Below, piece after piece: positions 17,836 through 26,390 of a stretch of 64,000 nt of DNA. The notes beneath the pieces were generated by a model, which made no database searches, was not told the origin of the DNA, and saw only the letters and a list, made by a program, of their open reading frames with translations. The stretch comes from Paenibacillus cellulosilyticus (GTDB lineage: Bacteria; Bacillota; Bacilli; Paenibacillales; Paenibacillaceae). A program made the translations under genes and the position numbers. Numbering within the stretch: the stretch's first letter is position 1; each line of letters begins with the position of its first letter. The stretch spans positions 124,001-188,000 of the forward strand of contig NZ_QGTQ01000002.1 of NCBI RefSeq assembly GCF_003182255.1, in the 5' to 3' direction.

Positions 17836-20724
17836 CTATTGGTCTAGATTGAATTCTTGCCGTTTGACCGTAATCTCGTCATTCATGTAGAGAATGTAAT
17901 CCAACAACGCTTCGCGCGGATTCTCATTCGCATTGACGACTTTACGGAATGCATTATCGAGGTGACGGCCTGTGAAGTAGCCGCCAGGAACTTGCGGAAT
18001 GCCTTTCACCCACTGCCACTGCTCTTCGAGATTGCGATAGTCCTTGACAGGCCAAGGCAGCTCCTCGAGCGCCTCGACATTCGCTGTCGGATAGCGCGCC
18101 GCTTCGCCCATCAGACCTTCCATCTCGCGGCCATAAGCGATTTGCGTCTCCTTGGAGGTCCACCATTTCATAAATTCCCAAGCGGCATCCTTGTCCTTCG
18201 CATTCTTCAGCATCATGACGCCGGTCGTATGGCTTGCTACCGCATGGTCGACCGTTCCATCGGCCTGTTCCGTACCTGGTACGATCGTGAAATCCCACAA
18301 TCCCTTAATTTCCGGCGCAAGAACGGTGAGCATGTTATACGTCGTATAATCCGCAATGCCGATCGGCATCTCGCCCGTACGGAAACGGTTCGGGAAGTCT
18401 GCGATCAACGGGAACTTGTAGTTCGTATAGAACTGCGTCCATTTCTTGAATACGTTCATGGCGATATCCGAATCCAGCGCGCTGCTCTTGCCGTTATCGC
18501 GATAGAATTCGCCGCCGTTCTGATAGAGCAGCGCCGAGAACGTCGCATTCGGCACGATGTTGGCGTTGCCTTGTTCGATCGGCAGCCAGAACTCCATGTT
18601 GTGCTTCTGCAGCACGGAGATCATATTGTAGATGTCCTGCCACGTCTTGGGCACTTCGAGTCCAAGCTCCTTCAGAATGTCTTTGCGATAGAACAGCATC
18701 GGGAACGACTGCTGCTCCGGCAGAGCATACGTACCGCCTCCGTAGCGATATGGCGTTAAGCCGCTCTCGCGGAAACGGGAAGCGATCTGGTCATAATCCG
18801 GGAACTGCTTAAGATCGGCTGCCGCATCCCGCATCGCATAGTTGACCGGCACATCCTCGCCGATCTGCATGGCAACGTCCGGCCCTTCGCCGGCAAGCGT
18901 TGCCGGAAGGAGAATGTTCGCCGGAACGAGCTTCAAGCTGACGGATATATTCGATTCCGGCGTGAACGTCTCGTCGATCAGGTTCTTGAGCACCTGTGCC
19001 TGATCCCGTCCAGTCGTAATCCACACCGTCGTCGATCGGTTCTTCTTGCCTGTATTGCCAATGCTGTCATAGTCCTCCGTGTAGGAAGCCACTAGGCCGC
19101 CAAGCTCATGCTTCACATCTTGCATGAACGTTGCTTGGGCATGCGGAAGCTTATAACCAGGCGAAGAGATGGCCAAATAATCAAGCGTAATCGGTTGTTC
19201 GCGCACGGTGAGTATCCAAGTGCCCAGACCGCCGATGTTGACCTTAAAGGAGGACAGCCGTCCCGGAATCGTCTCCGGCTTCTTCACCATGTCATCCAAT
19301 TGCTTAACGAGCGTATAGAGCACCGATACTTTATCGCTTCGCTCGCCCGTCATTTGCTCTAGATAAGCCGCTACGCTTGCGATTGTCTTGGATTGCTCTT
19401 GGAACACTTGAATCATGTCCGGAATTCGTTTCTCCAGTTGATAGTCGCGAAGCGTATCCGGCGAATTCGATGTAATCATAATGATTTTGCGATACATCTC
19501 GTTCAATTGGAGAACGCTCGACTCGATCGTCTGGAGCAGCGGCGCGATTTCGCCGAGCGATACCGTCATCCGAATGCGATGCGTCCCCTTGGTCAAATGG
19601 AACAAATACGGCTCGTCTTCCCCATTGCCGAGCACGTCATTGCTCCAATCCATTCCAAAGTCGAAGCGCAGCCGCTTCATCTCCTTGAACGGATATTCGC
19701 CATCGATCGTAAGGCTCCGCGTCGCGAATATGCCGCGCAGCTGATCCTGCTTCTCCTTCAATGCGATTTGATACAAACCATCCGTTGGCGCTTCGAACTC
19801 CCATTCGATCCACTGGCCCGGTAGCTTCCAGTTCAAACCGCCGATCGTGTTAATTCTTAGCTTGGATACATCGTATGGGATGACTGTCGGGCTCGACCTG
19901 TCGGTCAACGGATATAGGGTCGGAGAGGACTTGTAGACGGCATTCTCCGCCTGAATGAGAACATACTGATGGTCGACAGGCTTCAGCCCTTCAGCCTCAT
20001 ATTCGCTCTTCAGTTCTGCATACGTCTTCACGTCAGAATTGCGATACAACTCGATATAATCGATAGCCATCGGCTCGCGCAGTGCTGTCAGCTTCAGGCT
20101 CTGTGTACCCTTATCGAAATAAAACGCATAAGGTTCGTCGTAATAGCCATTACGATCCGATACGGATTCGGTCTGCCATATCGGCGTCTCGATTTGTCTT
20201 GGACGCAGGTCGTTGTCTCTGTCATCACGCTTAATTTCATCGGACTGATTGCCCCATACGCGATCGAAGGTTACGATATCCGCACCGCTGAACGGGACTT
20301 GATTATTGATCTCAATCTGACGTTCAATTGCGGAGCTCTTGCCCTCGAGAGGCAAATAGCGAACTCGAATGTTATAAAGCCCTGCCTGTTCAATCGGTAT
20401 ATCCCAACTGATCGATCCTTCTTCCGGCGTTACGACCGCCTTTGCATCCTGCACGTCGACGACCTGAAAGCCATCTCCCTCTGCAGCCTTATAACTCTCG
20501 CCTTCTATACGAATGACGCTGTCCGGACGGCTTGCTGCTTCATGGTTTTTCAAGTACATGTCATAGCTGTCGTCGCTAGTTGCCGCAGTAACAGCAGTAA
20601 AATCAGCCATCGCTTGAACGCGTACATTGTCGGATGAACTCGAAGGGTAGAACGCCCAAATCGACATTAATAACACAGCGAGAACCAGTATGACGACGAC
20701 GTAGCTCTTCTTTCTGAAGTTCAC
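17836..20724 (-). CDS. Very large extracellular solute-binding protein with N-terminal CBM-like modules
   Basis: 962 residues from the GTG at 20724 (GGAGGGAGAAGA directly upstream; the ATG at 20769 is not needed). A hydrophobic N-terminal helix (YVVVILVLAVLLMSIWAFY) anchors or exports it. Two beta-sandwich CBM6/35-like segments lie around 60-235 (VIRIEGESYKAAEGDGF; IDYIELYRNS) and 245-400 (VLIQAENAVYKSSPT). A helical linker follows at ~405-480. A type-1 sugar-binding-protein fold occupies ~535-930 (ISVSLKLVPANILL, DVAMQIGEDVPVNYA, MLFYRKDILKELGLEVPKTW, DAAWEFMKWWTS). Ordinary SBPs are ~430 residues. The extra modules could hold the receptor to polymeric xylan. Confidence 0.87.
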   Translation of the reverse strand: MNFRKKSYVVVILVLAVLLMSIWAFYPSSSSDNVRVQAMADFTAVTAATSDDSYDMYLKNHEAASRPDSVIRIEGESYKAAEGDGFQVVDVQDAKAVVTPEEGSISWDIPIEQAGLYNIRVRYLPLEGKSSAIERQIEINNQVPFSGADIVTFDRVWGNQSDEIKRDDRDNDLRPRQIETPIWQTESVSDRNGYYDEPYAFYFDKGTQSLKLTALREPMAIDYIELYRNSDVKTYAELKSEYEAEGLKPVDHQYVLIQAENAVYKSSPTLYPLTDRSSPTVIPYDVSKLRINTIGGLNWKLPGQWIEWEFEAPTDGLYQIALKEKQDQLRGIFATRSLTIDGEYPFKEMKRLRFDFGMDWSNDVLGNGEDEPYLFHLTKGTHRIRMTVSLGEIAPLLQTIESSVLQLNEMYRKIIMITSNSPDTLRDYQLEKRIPDMIQVFQEQSKTIASVAAYLEQMTGERSDKVSVLYTLVKQLDDMVKKPETIPGRLSSFKVNIGGLGTWILTVREQPITLDYLAISSPGYKLPHAQATFMQDVKHELGGLVASYTEDYDSIGNTGKKNRSTTVWITTGRDQAQVLKNLIDETFTPESNISVSLKLVPANILLPATLAGEGPDVAMQIGEDVPVNYAMRDAAADLKQFPDYDQIASRFRESGLTPYRYGGGTYALPEQQSFPMLFYRKDILKELGLEVPKTWQDIYNMISVLQKHNMEFWLPIEQGNANIVPNATFSALLYQNGGEFYRDNGKSSALDSDIAMNVFKKWTQFYTNYKFPLIADFPNRFRTGEMPIGIADYTTYNMLTVLAPEIKGLWDFTIVPGTEQADGTVDHAVASHTTGVMMLKNAKDKDAAWEFMKWWTSKETQIAYGREMEGLMGEAARYPTANVEALEELPWPVKDYRNLEEQWQWVKGIPQVPGGYFTGRHLDNAFRKVVNANENPREALLDYILYMNDEITVKRQEFNLDQ

Positions 20725-20758
20725 TCTTCTCCCTCCTGCAGCGAAAGACATAAAATGT

Positions 20759-20792
20759 ACAGTCCCCATTAGAACCTTCTAAATGGGGACTG
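20759..20792 (-). terminator. Stem-loop between the SBP gene and the CBM-SBP gene
   Basis: CAGTCCCCATT pairs with AATGGGGACTG with an inner AGAA/TTCT stem. Only weak T's follow (GTACATTTT). The position right after a receptor gene in an operon fits a partial terminator or mRNA-stabilising hairpin that raises the SBP:permease ratio (inference). Confidence 0.6.
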
Positions 20793-20811
20793 CTCTTTAG
20801 TGCTATCAAAC

Positions 20812-22215
20812 TTACTTTTTGTAAATTTTGTCGATCGCCGATTGGAACACCGATTTGTACTTCTCGATGACTGTCGATACCGATGTGCCGCCGTTCAACT
20901 CGCCAGCGAAATCATAGTATTTCAGGTCCGGCATGAACGTATTGTGGTCAAGCACGCTCAGATTTGCCTGAACAAGCTTGGCATTCTCGATATCGTCCTC
21001 GTTCGAGAAGTTCGTTTCGAGCGACGCTTGGCTTGGGTAGTCGTACATCGAGTCGATGTCGTTCATTTTCTCCCAGATGTACATCAGCTTGTCGGGATCT
21101 TTAACGCCTTTCGGAATCGTCAGCGCTTGCAGTGCCGGCTCGTACGAGTGGAACGTGGATGCGCTTGGACCTTTAGGGAACGGTACGAAACCGATATCCG
21201 CATCCGGCATATCCGTCTTCAAGCCGCCGATCTCATACATAGCGCCTGCATACATGAGCGTATTGCCTTGACGGAAAAATTGGCCCGGCTCCGTCCAGTC
21301 GCCGCCTTCTGTCGGTCTGTTGACTTTGTCGACAATAACTTTCTGTGCAAACGTCAGCGCCTCGATCGTCTTCGGATCGTCAAGGTTCTGCTTGTCTTCC
21401 TTCGTCAGGCTAGCTTCGTTGGACATCAGTGCCTGATCGAGGAGGCTGTTGTTTGCTAGACCCCAAGTGTCGAGCTTGCCGTCATTGTTCGTATCCTTAT
21501 TCGCTTCCTTCGCGGCTTGAACGAACGTATCCCAGTTCCAGTTGCCTTCTGTGACATAGTCCTGCAGCGGCTTCATGCCGAGCTCGTTCATTAGCTTGCG
21601 GTTGTAGAAAATACCTTGAATGAGTGCGCCTTGGTCTTCTGTGAAGCCATAACCGCGGCCATTATAGGTGTATAGCTCATTCGTCATTTTCTGATTGAAC
21701 ACATTCGTATTTTTCGTGTATTCATCGATCGGCAGCAGCAAATCTTGTTTTGTCAGCGTAGGCACCGTGTACGTTTTGCCTAGGCGCACAATATCGCCAA
21801 GCGGCTGGCCCGACAGCAGCGATGCCGTTACCTTCTGTTGATATTCGCCGAAATCAATCGCAACGAACTCCATTTTGAAGTTATGCTTCTTCTCTAACTC
21901 TTCAAGGTTCTTCTTCTTCTGAATATTGTCAGGGTTGTCCTCGCCTGGCGTCATATCCCACCAAGATACAACTTTAATCGTACGGCCTCCGAGATCGAAG
22001 TCCATGTCCGGCGTCTTGTACGCTGCATCGTCCGCAGCTGCGTCCGCACCGTCGTCGGCAGCATCATCGCCTGCCGCTTCCGTGTTCGCTGCTTGATCGG
22101 TCGTGCTTTGGCTGGCGGAATCGGTTCCTTTGCTGCCTTCGTCCTTGGAGCCGCTGCCGCATGCTGACAGAACCAGCATCATTGCGGCCGTCAGCATCAA
22201 CATTTTTTTACGCAT
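20812..22215 (-). CDS. Extracellular sugar-binding lipoprotein (CUT1 SBP), copy A
   Basis: 467 residues. Lipobox LVLSACGSG with Cys at ~19, then an Asp/Ala/Thr-rich linker to ~70. The binding-protein fold shows VVSWWDMTPGEDNPD, GDIVRLGKTYTV, GIFYNRKLMNELGMKPL, NWNWDTFVQAAKEANKDTNNDG and GNTLMYAGAMYEIGG. It is closely similar along its whole length to the protein at 22376-23782, including the linker, so it is a tandem duplicate. It has its own promoter-operator copy upstream. A xylo-oligosaccharide receptor is inferred from the operon. Confidence 0.9.
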   Translation of the reverse strand: MRKKMLMLTAAMMLVLSACGSGSKDEGSKGTDSASQSTTDQAANTEAAGDDAADDGADAAADDAAYKTPDMDFDLGGRTIKVVSWWDMTPGEDNPDNIQKKKNLEELEKKHNFKMEFVAIDFGEYQQKVTASLLSGQPLGDIVRLGKTYTVPTLTKQDLLLPIDEYTKNTNVFNQKMTNELYTYNGRGYGFTEDQGALIQGIFYNRKLMNELGMKPLQDYVTEGNWNWDTFVQAAKEANKDTNNDGKLDTWGLANNSLLDQALMSNEASLTKEDKQNLDDPKTIEALTFAQKVIVDKVNRPTEGGDWTEPGQFFRQGNTLMYAGAMYEIGGLKTDMPDADIGFVPFPKGPSASTFHSYEPALQALTIPKGVKDPDKLMYIWEKMNDIDSMYDYPSQASLETNFSNEDDIENAKLVQANLSVLDHNTFMPDLKYYDFAGELNGGTSVSTVIEKYKSVFQSAIDKIYKK

Positions 22216-22256
22216 TTTTTGTCCCCCTGTTTAGAAAAATGGAACTTACACGACAA

Positions 22257-22316
22257 AGTGTAGCGTTTACAATTGAGATGCAACAACCTGTCGTAACTTA
22301 GTTGTTGTACCCGTCA
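22257..22316 (-). promoter_or_regulatory. Promoter with direct-repeat operator, copy A
   Basis: Read on the minus strand: CGGGTA and CAGGTT start 23 bp apart (operator direct repeat), then -35 TTGTTG (22286-22281), an 18-bp spacer containing TGTAAACGC, and -10 TACACT (22262-22257). It lies about 42 bp upstream of the SBP start at 22215. Confidence 0.6.
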
Positions 22317-22375
22317 AAATATAGGGCTGTCTGATAAATTTCCAAATGAAGACTACACTCTAAGCGTGCTGGAAC

Positions 22376-23782
22376 TTACTTTTTGTAAATTTCATCGATC
22401 GCCGATTGGAAGACCGGTTTGTACTTCTCGATAACCGTCGATACCGACGTGCCGCTGTTCAGCTCGCCGACGAAATCATAATACTTGAGGTTCGGGAACG
22501 TATTATGGTCGAGCACCAGCAGGTTTGGCTGAACCATTTTTGCGTTATTGATATCGTCTTCGTTCGAGAAATTCGATTCGAAGGAAGCTTGACCCGGGTA
22601 ATCGTATACCGAATCGACGTCGTTTATTTTTTCCCAAATGTACATCAGCTTGTCTGGATCTTTAACGCCTTTCGGAATCGTCAGCGCTTGGAGCAGACCC
22701 TCGAAAGAGTGATACGTGGACGCGCTTGGCCCTTTAGGGAACGGGACGAACCCGATATCCGCATCCGGCATATCCGTCTTGATGCCGCCGATTTCCCACA
22801 TCGCGCCGGCATACATAAGCGTGTTGCCTTGACGGAAAAATTGACCTGGCTCGGTCCAATCTCCGCCTTCCGTAGGTCTAGGGACTTTCTCGGTCATCAG
22901 TTTCGATTCGAAGTTAAGCGCTTCCAACGTTTTCGGATCATCAAGGTTTTGCTTGTCATCCTTCGTCAAGCCTGTTTCATTGGACATGAGCGCAAATTCA
23001 ACCAAACCGTTGTTCGCCAGACCCCAAGTGTCAAGCTTGCCGTCATTGTTCGTATCCTTGTTCGCTTCCTTTGCAACTTGGACGAACGTATCCCAGTTCC
23101 AGTTGTTTTCATTGACATAGTCCTGAAGCGGTTTCATGCCGAGCTCATTCAACAACTTGCGGTTGTAGAAAATGCCTTGAACAAGATTCGCCTGATCTTC
23201 GGTAAACCCATAACCGCGTCCATTGTACGTATACAGTTCATTCGTCATGGTTTGATTGAAGACGTTCGCGTTCTTCGTATACTCATCGATCGGGGTCAGC
23301 AAATCCTGTTTCACGAGCGTAGGCACCGTGTATGTTTTGCCCAAACGTACAATATCGCCGATCGGTTGGCCCGACAGAAGCGACGCCGTGACCTTCTGTT
23401 GATACTCGCCATAGTCAATAGCGATGTACTCCATTTTGAAATTGTGCTTCTTCTCTAATTCCTCCAAGTTCTTCTTTCTCTGAATATTGTCCGGGTTGTC
23501 CTCGCCGATTGTCATATCCCACCAGGATACAACCTTGATGACACGTCCGCCGAGATCGAAATCCAAGTCTGGCGTTTTGTAAGCTGCATCGTCCGCCGTT
23601 GCATCTGTGCCGTCGTCGGTTGCCGCATCTTCGCCTGTTGCGTCCGTGTTCGTTGCTTGGTCGGTCGTGCTCTGGTTAGCGGAATCTGTTGCTTTGCTGC
23701 CTTCGTCCTTGGAGCCGCTGCTGCCGCATGCCGACAGAACCAGCATCATTGCAGCCGTTAGCATCAACCATTTTTTACGCAT
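22376..23782 (-). CDS. Extracellular sugar-binding lipoprotein (CUT1 SBP), copy B
   Basis: 468 residues from the ATG at 23782 (GGGGGGACGA upstream); in-frame codons further upstream lie ahead of that site. Lipobox LVLSACGSSG, then a Thr/Asp/Ala linker. The mature protein matches copy A block by block (VVSWWDMTIGEDNPD, GDIVRLGKTYTVPTLV, GIFYNRKLLNELGMKPL), with differences concentrated in the linker and the segment near KLMTEKVPRPTEGG. It is the first gene of the transcription unit and carries its own copy of the promoter-operator. Keeping two close receptors may broaden oligosaccharide range (inference). Confidence 0.9.
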   Translation of the reverse strand: MRKKWLMLTAAMMLVLSACGSSGSKDEGSKATDSANQSTTDQATNTDATGEDAATDDGTDATADDAAYKTPDLDFDLGGRVIKVVSWWDMTIGEDNPDNIQRKKNLEELEKKHNFKMEYIAIDYGEYQQKVTASLLSGQPIGDIVRLGKTYTVPTLVKQDLLTPIDEYTKNANVFNQTMTNELYTYNGRGYGFTEDQANLVQGIFYNRKLLNELGMKPLQDYVNENNWNWDTFVQVAKEANKDTNNDGKLDTWGLANNGLVEFALMSNETGLTKDDKQNLDDPKTLEALNFESKLMTEKVPRPTEGGDWTEPGQFFRQGNTLMYAGAMWEIGGIKTDMPDADIGFVPFPKGPSASTYHSFEGLLQALTIPKGVKDPDKLMYIWEKINDVDSVYDYPGQASFESNFSNEDDINNAKMVQPNLLVLDHNTFPNLKYYDFVGELNSGTSVSTVIEKYKPVFQSAIDEIYKK

Positions 23783-23822
23783 ATTCGTCCCCCCGTATGA
23801 GAAATGGAACTTGCACAGCAAG

Positions 23823-23882
23823 AGTGTAGCGCTTACATTCGGAAGGCAACAACCTGTCGTAACTTAGTTGTTGCACCTGCCT
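23823..23882 (-). promoter_or_regulatory. Promoter with direct-repeat operator, copy B
   Basis: Same layout as copy A: CAGGTG and CAGGTT start 23 bp apart with CAACAACTAAGTTAC between, -35 TTGTTG (23852-23847), an 18-bp spacer with TGTAAGCGC, -10 TACACT (23828-23823). It drives SBP copy B and probably the whole xylanase operon. Confidence 0.6.
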
Positions 23883-24065
23883 AAATATAGGTGTTCCGAA
23901 TCGGGCAGCCATTCCTTTACGCGAAAATGATGATGAGGTAAACATCTGCTAGCGATGCAAAGAAAAGCACGTTGTTTGGCTGCCCCCCGATTTCACATAA
24001 TGAAAAAGTAATGACTGATACCGGTTACAAAAAAAAGGGATCATCGTAAGAGGGGGGTAATCATC

Positions 24066-24839
24066 GTGTATAAGGTGCTGCTAGTCGATGCTGCCGGGCA
24101 ATCCAAGGACACGACGATCGATTTGCTAGCGTGGAGAGAATTAGGGTTTTCCTTGGATGACCATGCTTCAACGCGAACGGAAGCGATGCTCATGTTCGCC
24201 AACCTGCCGTACGCACTTGTGCTTATCAATATGAACATTTCGCAAGAAGAAGGAATTCGCCTCTGCGAGCAAATTAGAGAAACGAGCCGCGTGCCCATTA
24301 TTCTGCTTGGCGGAGGGAACGACTTCCAACTCGCTCGAAAAGCGATGTGCTATCAAGTCAGCGATTACCTGCCGGATCCCATTGCGCCTGACGAATTGCA
24401 AGCAAGCCTGCACCGAGTCGAACGGGAGCTGGAGGAATTCATCGGCTCAGAAGGTAAAGCGCTTACAATGTCATCGATCAATATGCTGACTGCTGCTGCT
24501 GCCCCTTCTTCTTCGAATATCATTGATAAAGTGAAGGAATTCGTTGAAGAATCGCTCCATCAGAACATTACGCTCAAGGAAATCTCGAATATTTTCCACT
24601 TCAACTATTCCTACCTCGGTCAGAAGTTTAAGAGCCATGAGAATATGACGTTCAATGAATATCTCCTTCGACAGCGGATGGAGAAAGCCAAACACTTGTT
24701 GGAGCACACCGATATGAAAATTTATGAAATCGCGAACGAGGTCGGCTATACGGAAATGGATTGGTTCTACAAGAAGTTCAAATCGTATACGGGTGTAAGC
24801 GCTAACGAATTCAGGAAGATGATTTCGATTACAGCCTAA
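24066..24839 (+). CDS. Response-regulator-like AraC protein with degenerate receiver
   Basis: 257 residues from a GTG at 24066 with GGGGGG upstream. The N-terminal ~125 residues keep the receiver outline (MYKVLLVDAAG, RVPIILLGGGNDFQLARKA, VSDYLPDPI). However, the phosphate-accepting Asp is Asn55 (ALVLINMN), the second acidic residue after VD is gone, and the conserved Lys is Asp104. The C-terminal ~100 residues are an intact AraC double HTH (ITLKEISNIFHFNYSYLGQKF; IYEIANEVGYTEMDWFYKKF). No kinase gene is adjacent. It is divergent from the SBP/xylanase operon, whose promoter-operator it is well placed to bind. Control is probably by a ligand or by its own level rather than by phosphorylation. 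Confidence 0.88.
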   Translation: MYKVLLVDAAGQSKDTTIDLLAWRELGFSLDDHASTRTEAMLMFANLPYALVLINMNISQEEGIRLCEQIRETSRVPIILLGGGNDFQLARKAMCYQVSDYLPDPIAPDELQASLHRVERELEEFIGSEGKALTMSSINMLTAAAAPSSSNIIDKVKEFVEESLHQNITLKEISNIFHFNYSYLGQKFKSHENMTFNEYLLRQRMEKAKHLLEHTDMKIYEIANEVGYTEMDWFYKKFKSYTGVSANEFRKMISITA

Positions 24840-24963
24840 TCGTTTATAATAGAACAAACTACGCGCTAAGAGGTGTACCCAAGAATGAATAAGCAGGCAG
24901 CGGACATTGCAGCTAACGAAATGCCCGAAGGAACGCAAACGATATATGCGGAGTTCTCAGAGC

Positions 24964-25149
24964 CTTTACAGCGAACAAACGGACGAGGTCAGCGCGGTAG
25001 TCGACTACTATGGCGTTTCGGATCTGCTGACGCTAGGGAAGTACAACGATATTCTTGATCATGACGCCGCCGACTCTCCGGAGGGACTGCTTATCGGCGG
25101 AAGCGTGCCGGAGCATATCGACATAGCGAAGAAAGCAGCCGGGCATTGT
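24964..25149 (+). pseudogene. Internal fragment of an alpha/beta-hydrolase (esterase) gene
   Basis: A short open stretch reads LYSEQTDEVSAVVDYYG, LLTLGKYNDILDHDAADSPEG and LIGGSVPEHIDIAKKA (in pieces). This resembles the middle of BD-FAE-type esterases, between the nucleophile Ser and the acidic residue. Neither the GxSxG nucleophile nor the catalytic His/Asp regions are present. In another frame, about 30 codons follow, ending at 25235 (NNDLFVGEGFPSESGVDII), which I could not identify. The rest of 24840-25290 holds no gene. It is a decayed remnant, perhaps of an accessory xylan esterase. Confidence 0.5.
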
Positions 25150-25238
25150 CCTCTTGGAATAACGATTTATTCGTAGGCGAAGGGTTCCCGTCCGAATCCG
25201 GGGTCGATATTATTATTTATAGATGGGTGCAATAAGAG

Positions 25239-25268
25239 GATAATCTCTGATAATCTCTGATAATCTCG
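25239..25268. repeat. Short tandem repeat, TGATAATCTC about three times
   Basis: Three adjoining near-copies of a 10-bp word, in the gene-free stretch after the esterase remnant. No function is suggested. Confidence 0.5.
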
Positions 25269-25293
25269 GTTTACAAATAAGATTACATAAGTG

Positions 25294-25327
25294 CAAGCTG
25301 ACGTCGATTAGGCGTCAGCTTGTTTGT
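25294..25327 (+). terminator. Rho-independent terminator, plus strand
   Basis: CAAGCTGACG pairs with CGTCAGCTTG, followed by TTTGTGTG. It is the transcription end for the AraC regulator or the decayed gene behind it. Confidence 0.7.
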
Positions 25328-25353
25328 GTGAGCCAAGTTGATCATATAAAGAA

Positions 25354-25408
25354 AACTGCCCTCTCGAACGCAAACGTCACCAACCAGTTCGTTTCGAGAG
25401 AAGCAGTT
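25354..25408 (-). terminator. Terminator of the ABC export operon
   Basis: AACTGC..CTCTCGAA pairs with TTCGAGAG..GCAGTT across a loop of about 20 nt, followed on the minus strand by TTTCTTTAT. It lies about 85 bp past the ATPase stop at 25494; the gap shows nothing else. Confidence 0.65.
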
Positions 25409-25493
25409 ATATCAGCAGCTGCGCGAGATGCAGCAGCGCTTATTCCAGTAGCTTGACGATGCGTTGCACCGTATGAATGGATGTGTCCATCCG

Positions 25494-26387
25494 TCAGCCG
25501 GTCTTCGTCTCCTCGGATGGATACAGCACAATGCGGCCATCCTCCACTTCGACGCGTACCTTGTTGCTGTCCTTGAAGCTGGCCATATCCAGATAGCCGG
25601 CCGGAATTTGCAGCCGTCCCGCCTTGTCCAGCACCGCATATTCGATATGGCTCTCCGGCTCCTGCTCCGATTGCTCCGAATCCAGCTGCGACAATTCGTC
25701 GGCATAGGATACTCGCCGAATCATTTCCGCGCTTGTCTTGCCGTCGCGAATCTGAACGACGCGATCTACCTTTCGAGCCAGCTGCGGATCATGCGTAACG
25801 ATCACGATCGTAATGCCGATCGTACGGTTCAGCGTCCGAAACAGATCGAGCACCTGGTTGGACGTCTTCGTATCGAGCGAGCCGGTCGGCTCGTCGGCCA
25901 GCAATAGACGCGGCTCATTCGCTAGCGCGATGGCGATCGCGACCCGCTGCTGCTCGCCGCCGGACAGCTCGCTCAGTCGATTCTTCACCCGATGGCTAAG
26001 GCCGACAGCGTCGAGCAGCTCCAGCGCGCGAATGCGCCGGCGTCTGCCGCGCAGCAGCATCGGGAGCTCGACATTCTCGAGCGCGGTCAAGTAGGGAATG
26101 AGGTTGCGCGCATTGTTCTGCCACACGAACCCGACCGATTCCCGCTTATATTTCACCAAATCCCGCTCTCGGAACGTCAACAGATCTTTATCGTCTACGA
26201 ACAACTTGCCGGCTGACGGCTTGTCAAGGCCGCCAAGCATATTAAGAAGCGTCGACTTGCCGCTGCCGGAATTGCCGATGATCGCCATCAGCTCTCCCTT
26301 CTCCACCGTCAAGTCAAGCCCCTGCAGGGCAACGACCTCCAGATCGGCTGTCTTGTAGATCTTCACAAGCCCTTCGCAATGAATCAT
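25494..26387 (-). CDS. ABC transporter ATP-binding protein with C-terminal SpoVT/AbrB-like domain
   Basis: 297 residues, about 60 longer than a MacB/LolD-type ATPase. Walker A IIGNSGSGKST (36-46), ABC signature LSGGEQQRVA (~139), Walker B LLLADEPTGSLD and H-loop His in VTHDP are all intact, so the protein should be active. After a Glu/Ser-rich linker (~235-247) the tail YAVLDKAGRLQIPAGYLD..VRVEVEDGRIVLYP has the beta-hairpin pattern of a SpoVT/AbrB DNA-binding domain. It starts 3 bp after the permease stop. A transporter ATPase carrying this domain might dimerise through it or signal to DNA (inference). Confidence 0.85.
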   Translation of the reverse strand: MIHCEGLVKIYKTADLEVVALQGLDLTVEKGELMAIIGNSGSGKSTLLNMLGGLDKPSAGKLFVDDKDLLTFRERDLVKYKRESVGFVWQNNARNLIPYLTALENVELPMLLRGRRRRIRALELLDAVGLSHRVKNRLSELSGGEQQRVAIAIALANEPRLLLADEPTGSLDTKTSNQVLDLFRTLNRTIGITIVIVTHDPQLARKVDRVVQIRDGKTSAEMIRRVSYADELSQLDSEQSEQEPESHIEYAVLDKAGRLQIPAGYLDMASFKDSNKVRVEVEDGRIVLYPSEETKTG

Positions 26388-26390
26388 AGG

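Noticed and set aside
24451-24476. AAAGCGCTTACAATG as another cre box
   Set aside because: It lies inside the coding region of the 24066 regulator and has two mismatches at the conserved end.
25150-25235. About 30 codons ending NNDLFVGEGFPSESGVDIIIY-like as a separate gene
   Set aside because: No start, no recognised family, and it follows another broken fragment. Mentioned only under the esterase remnant.
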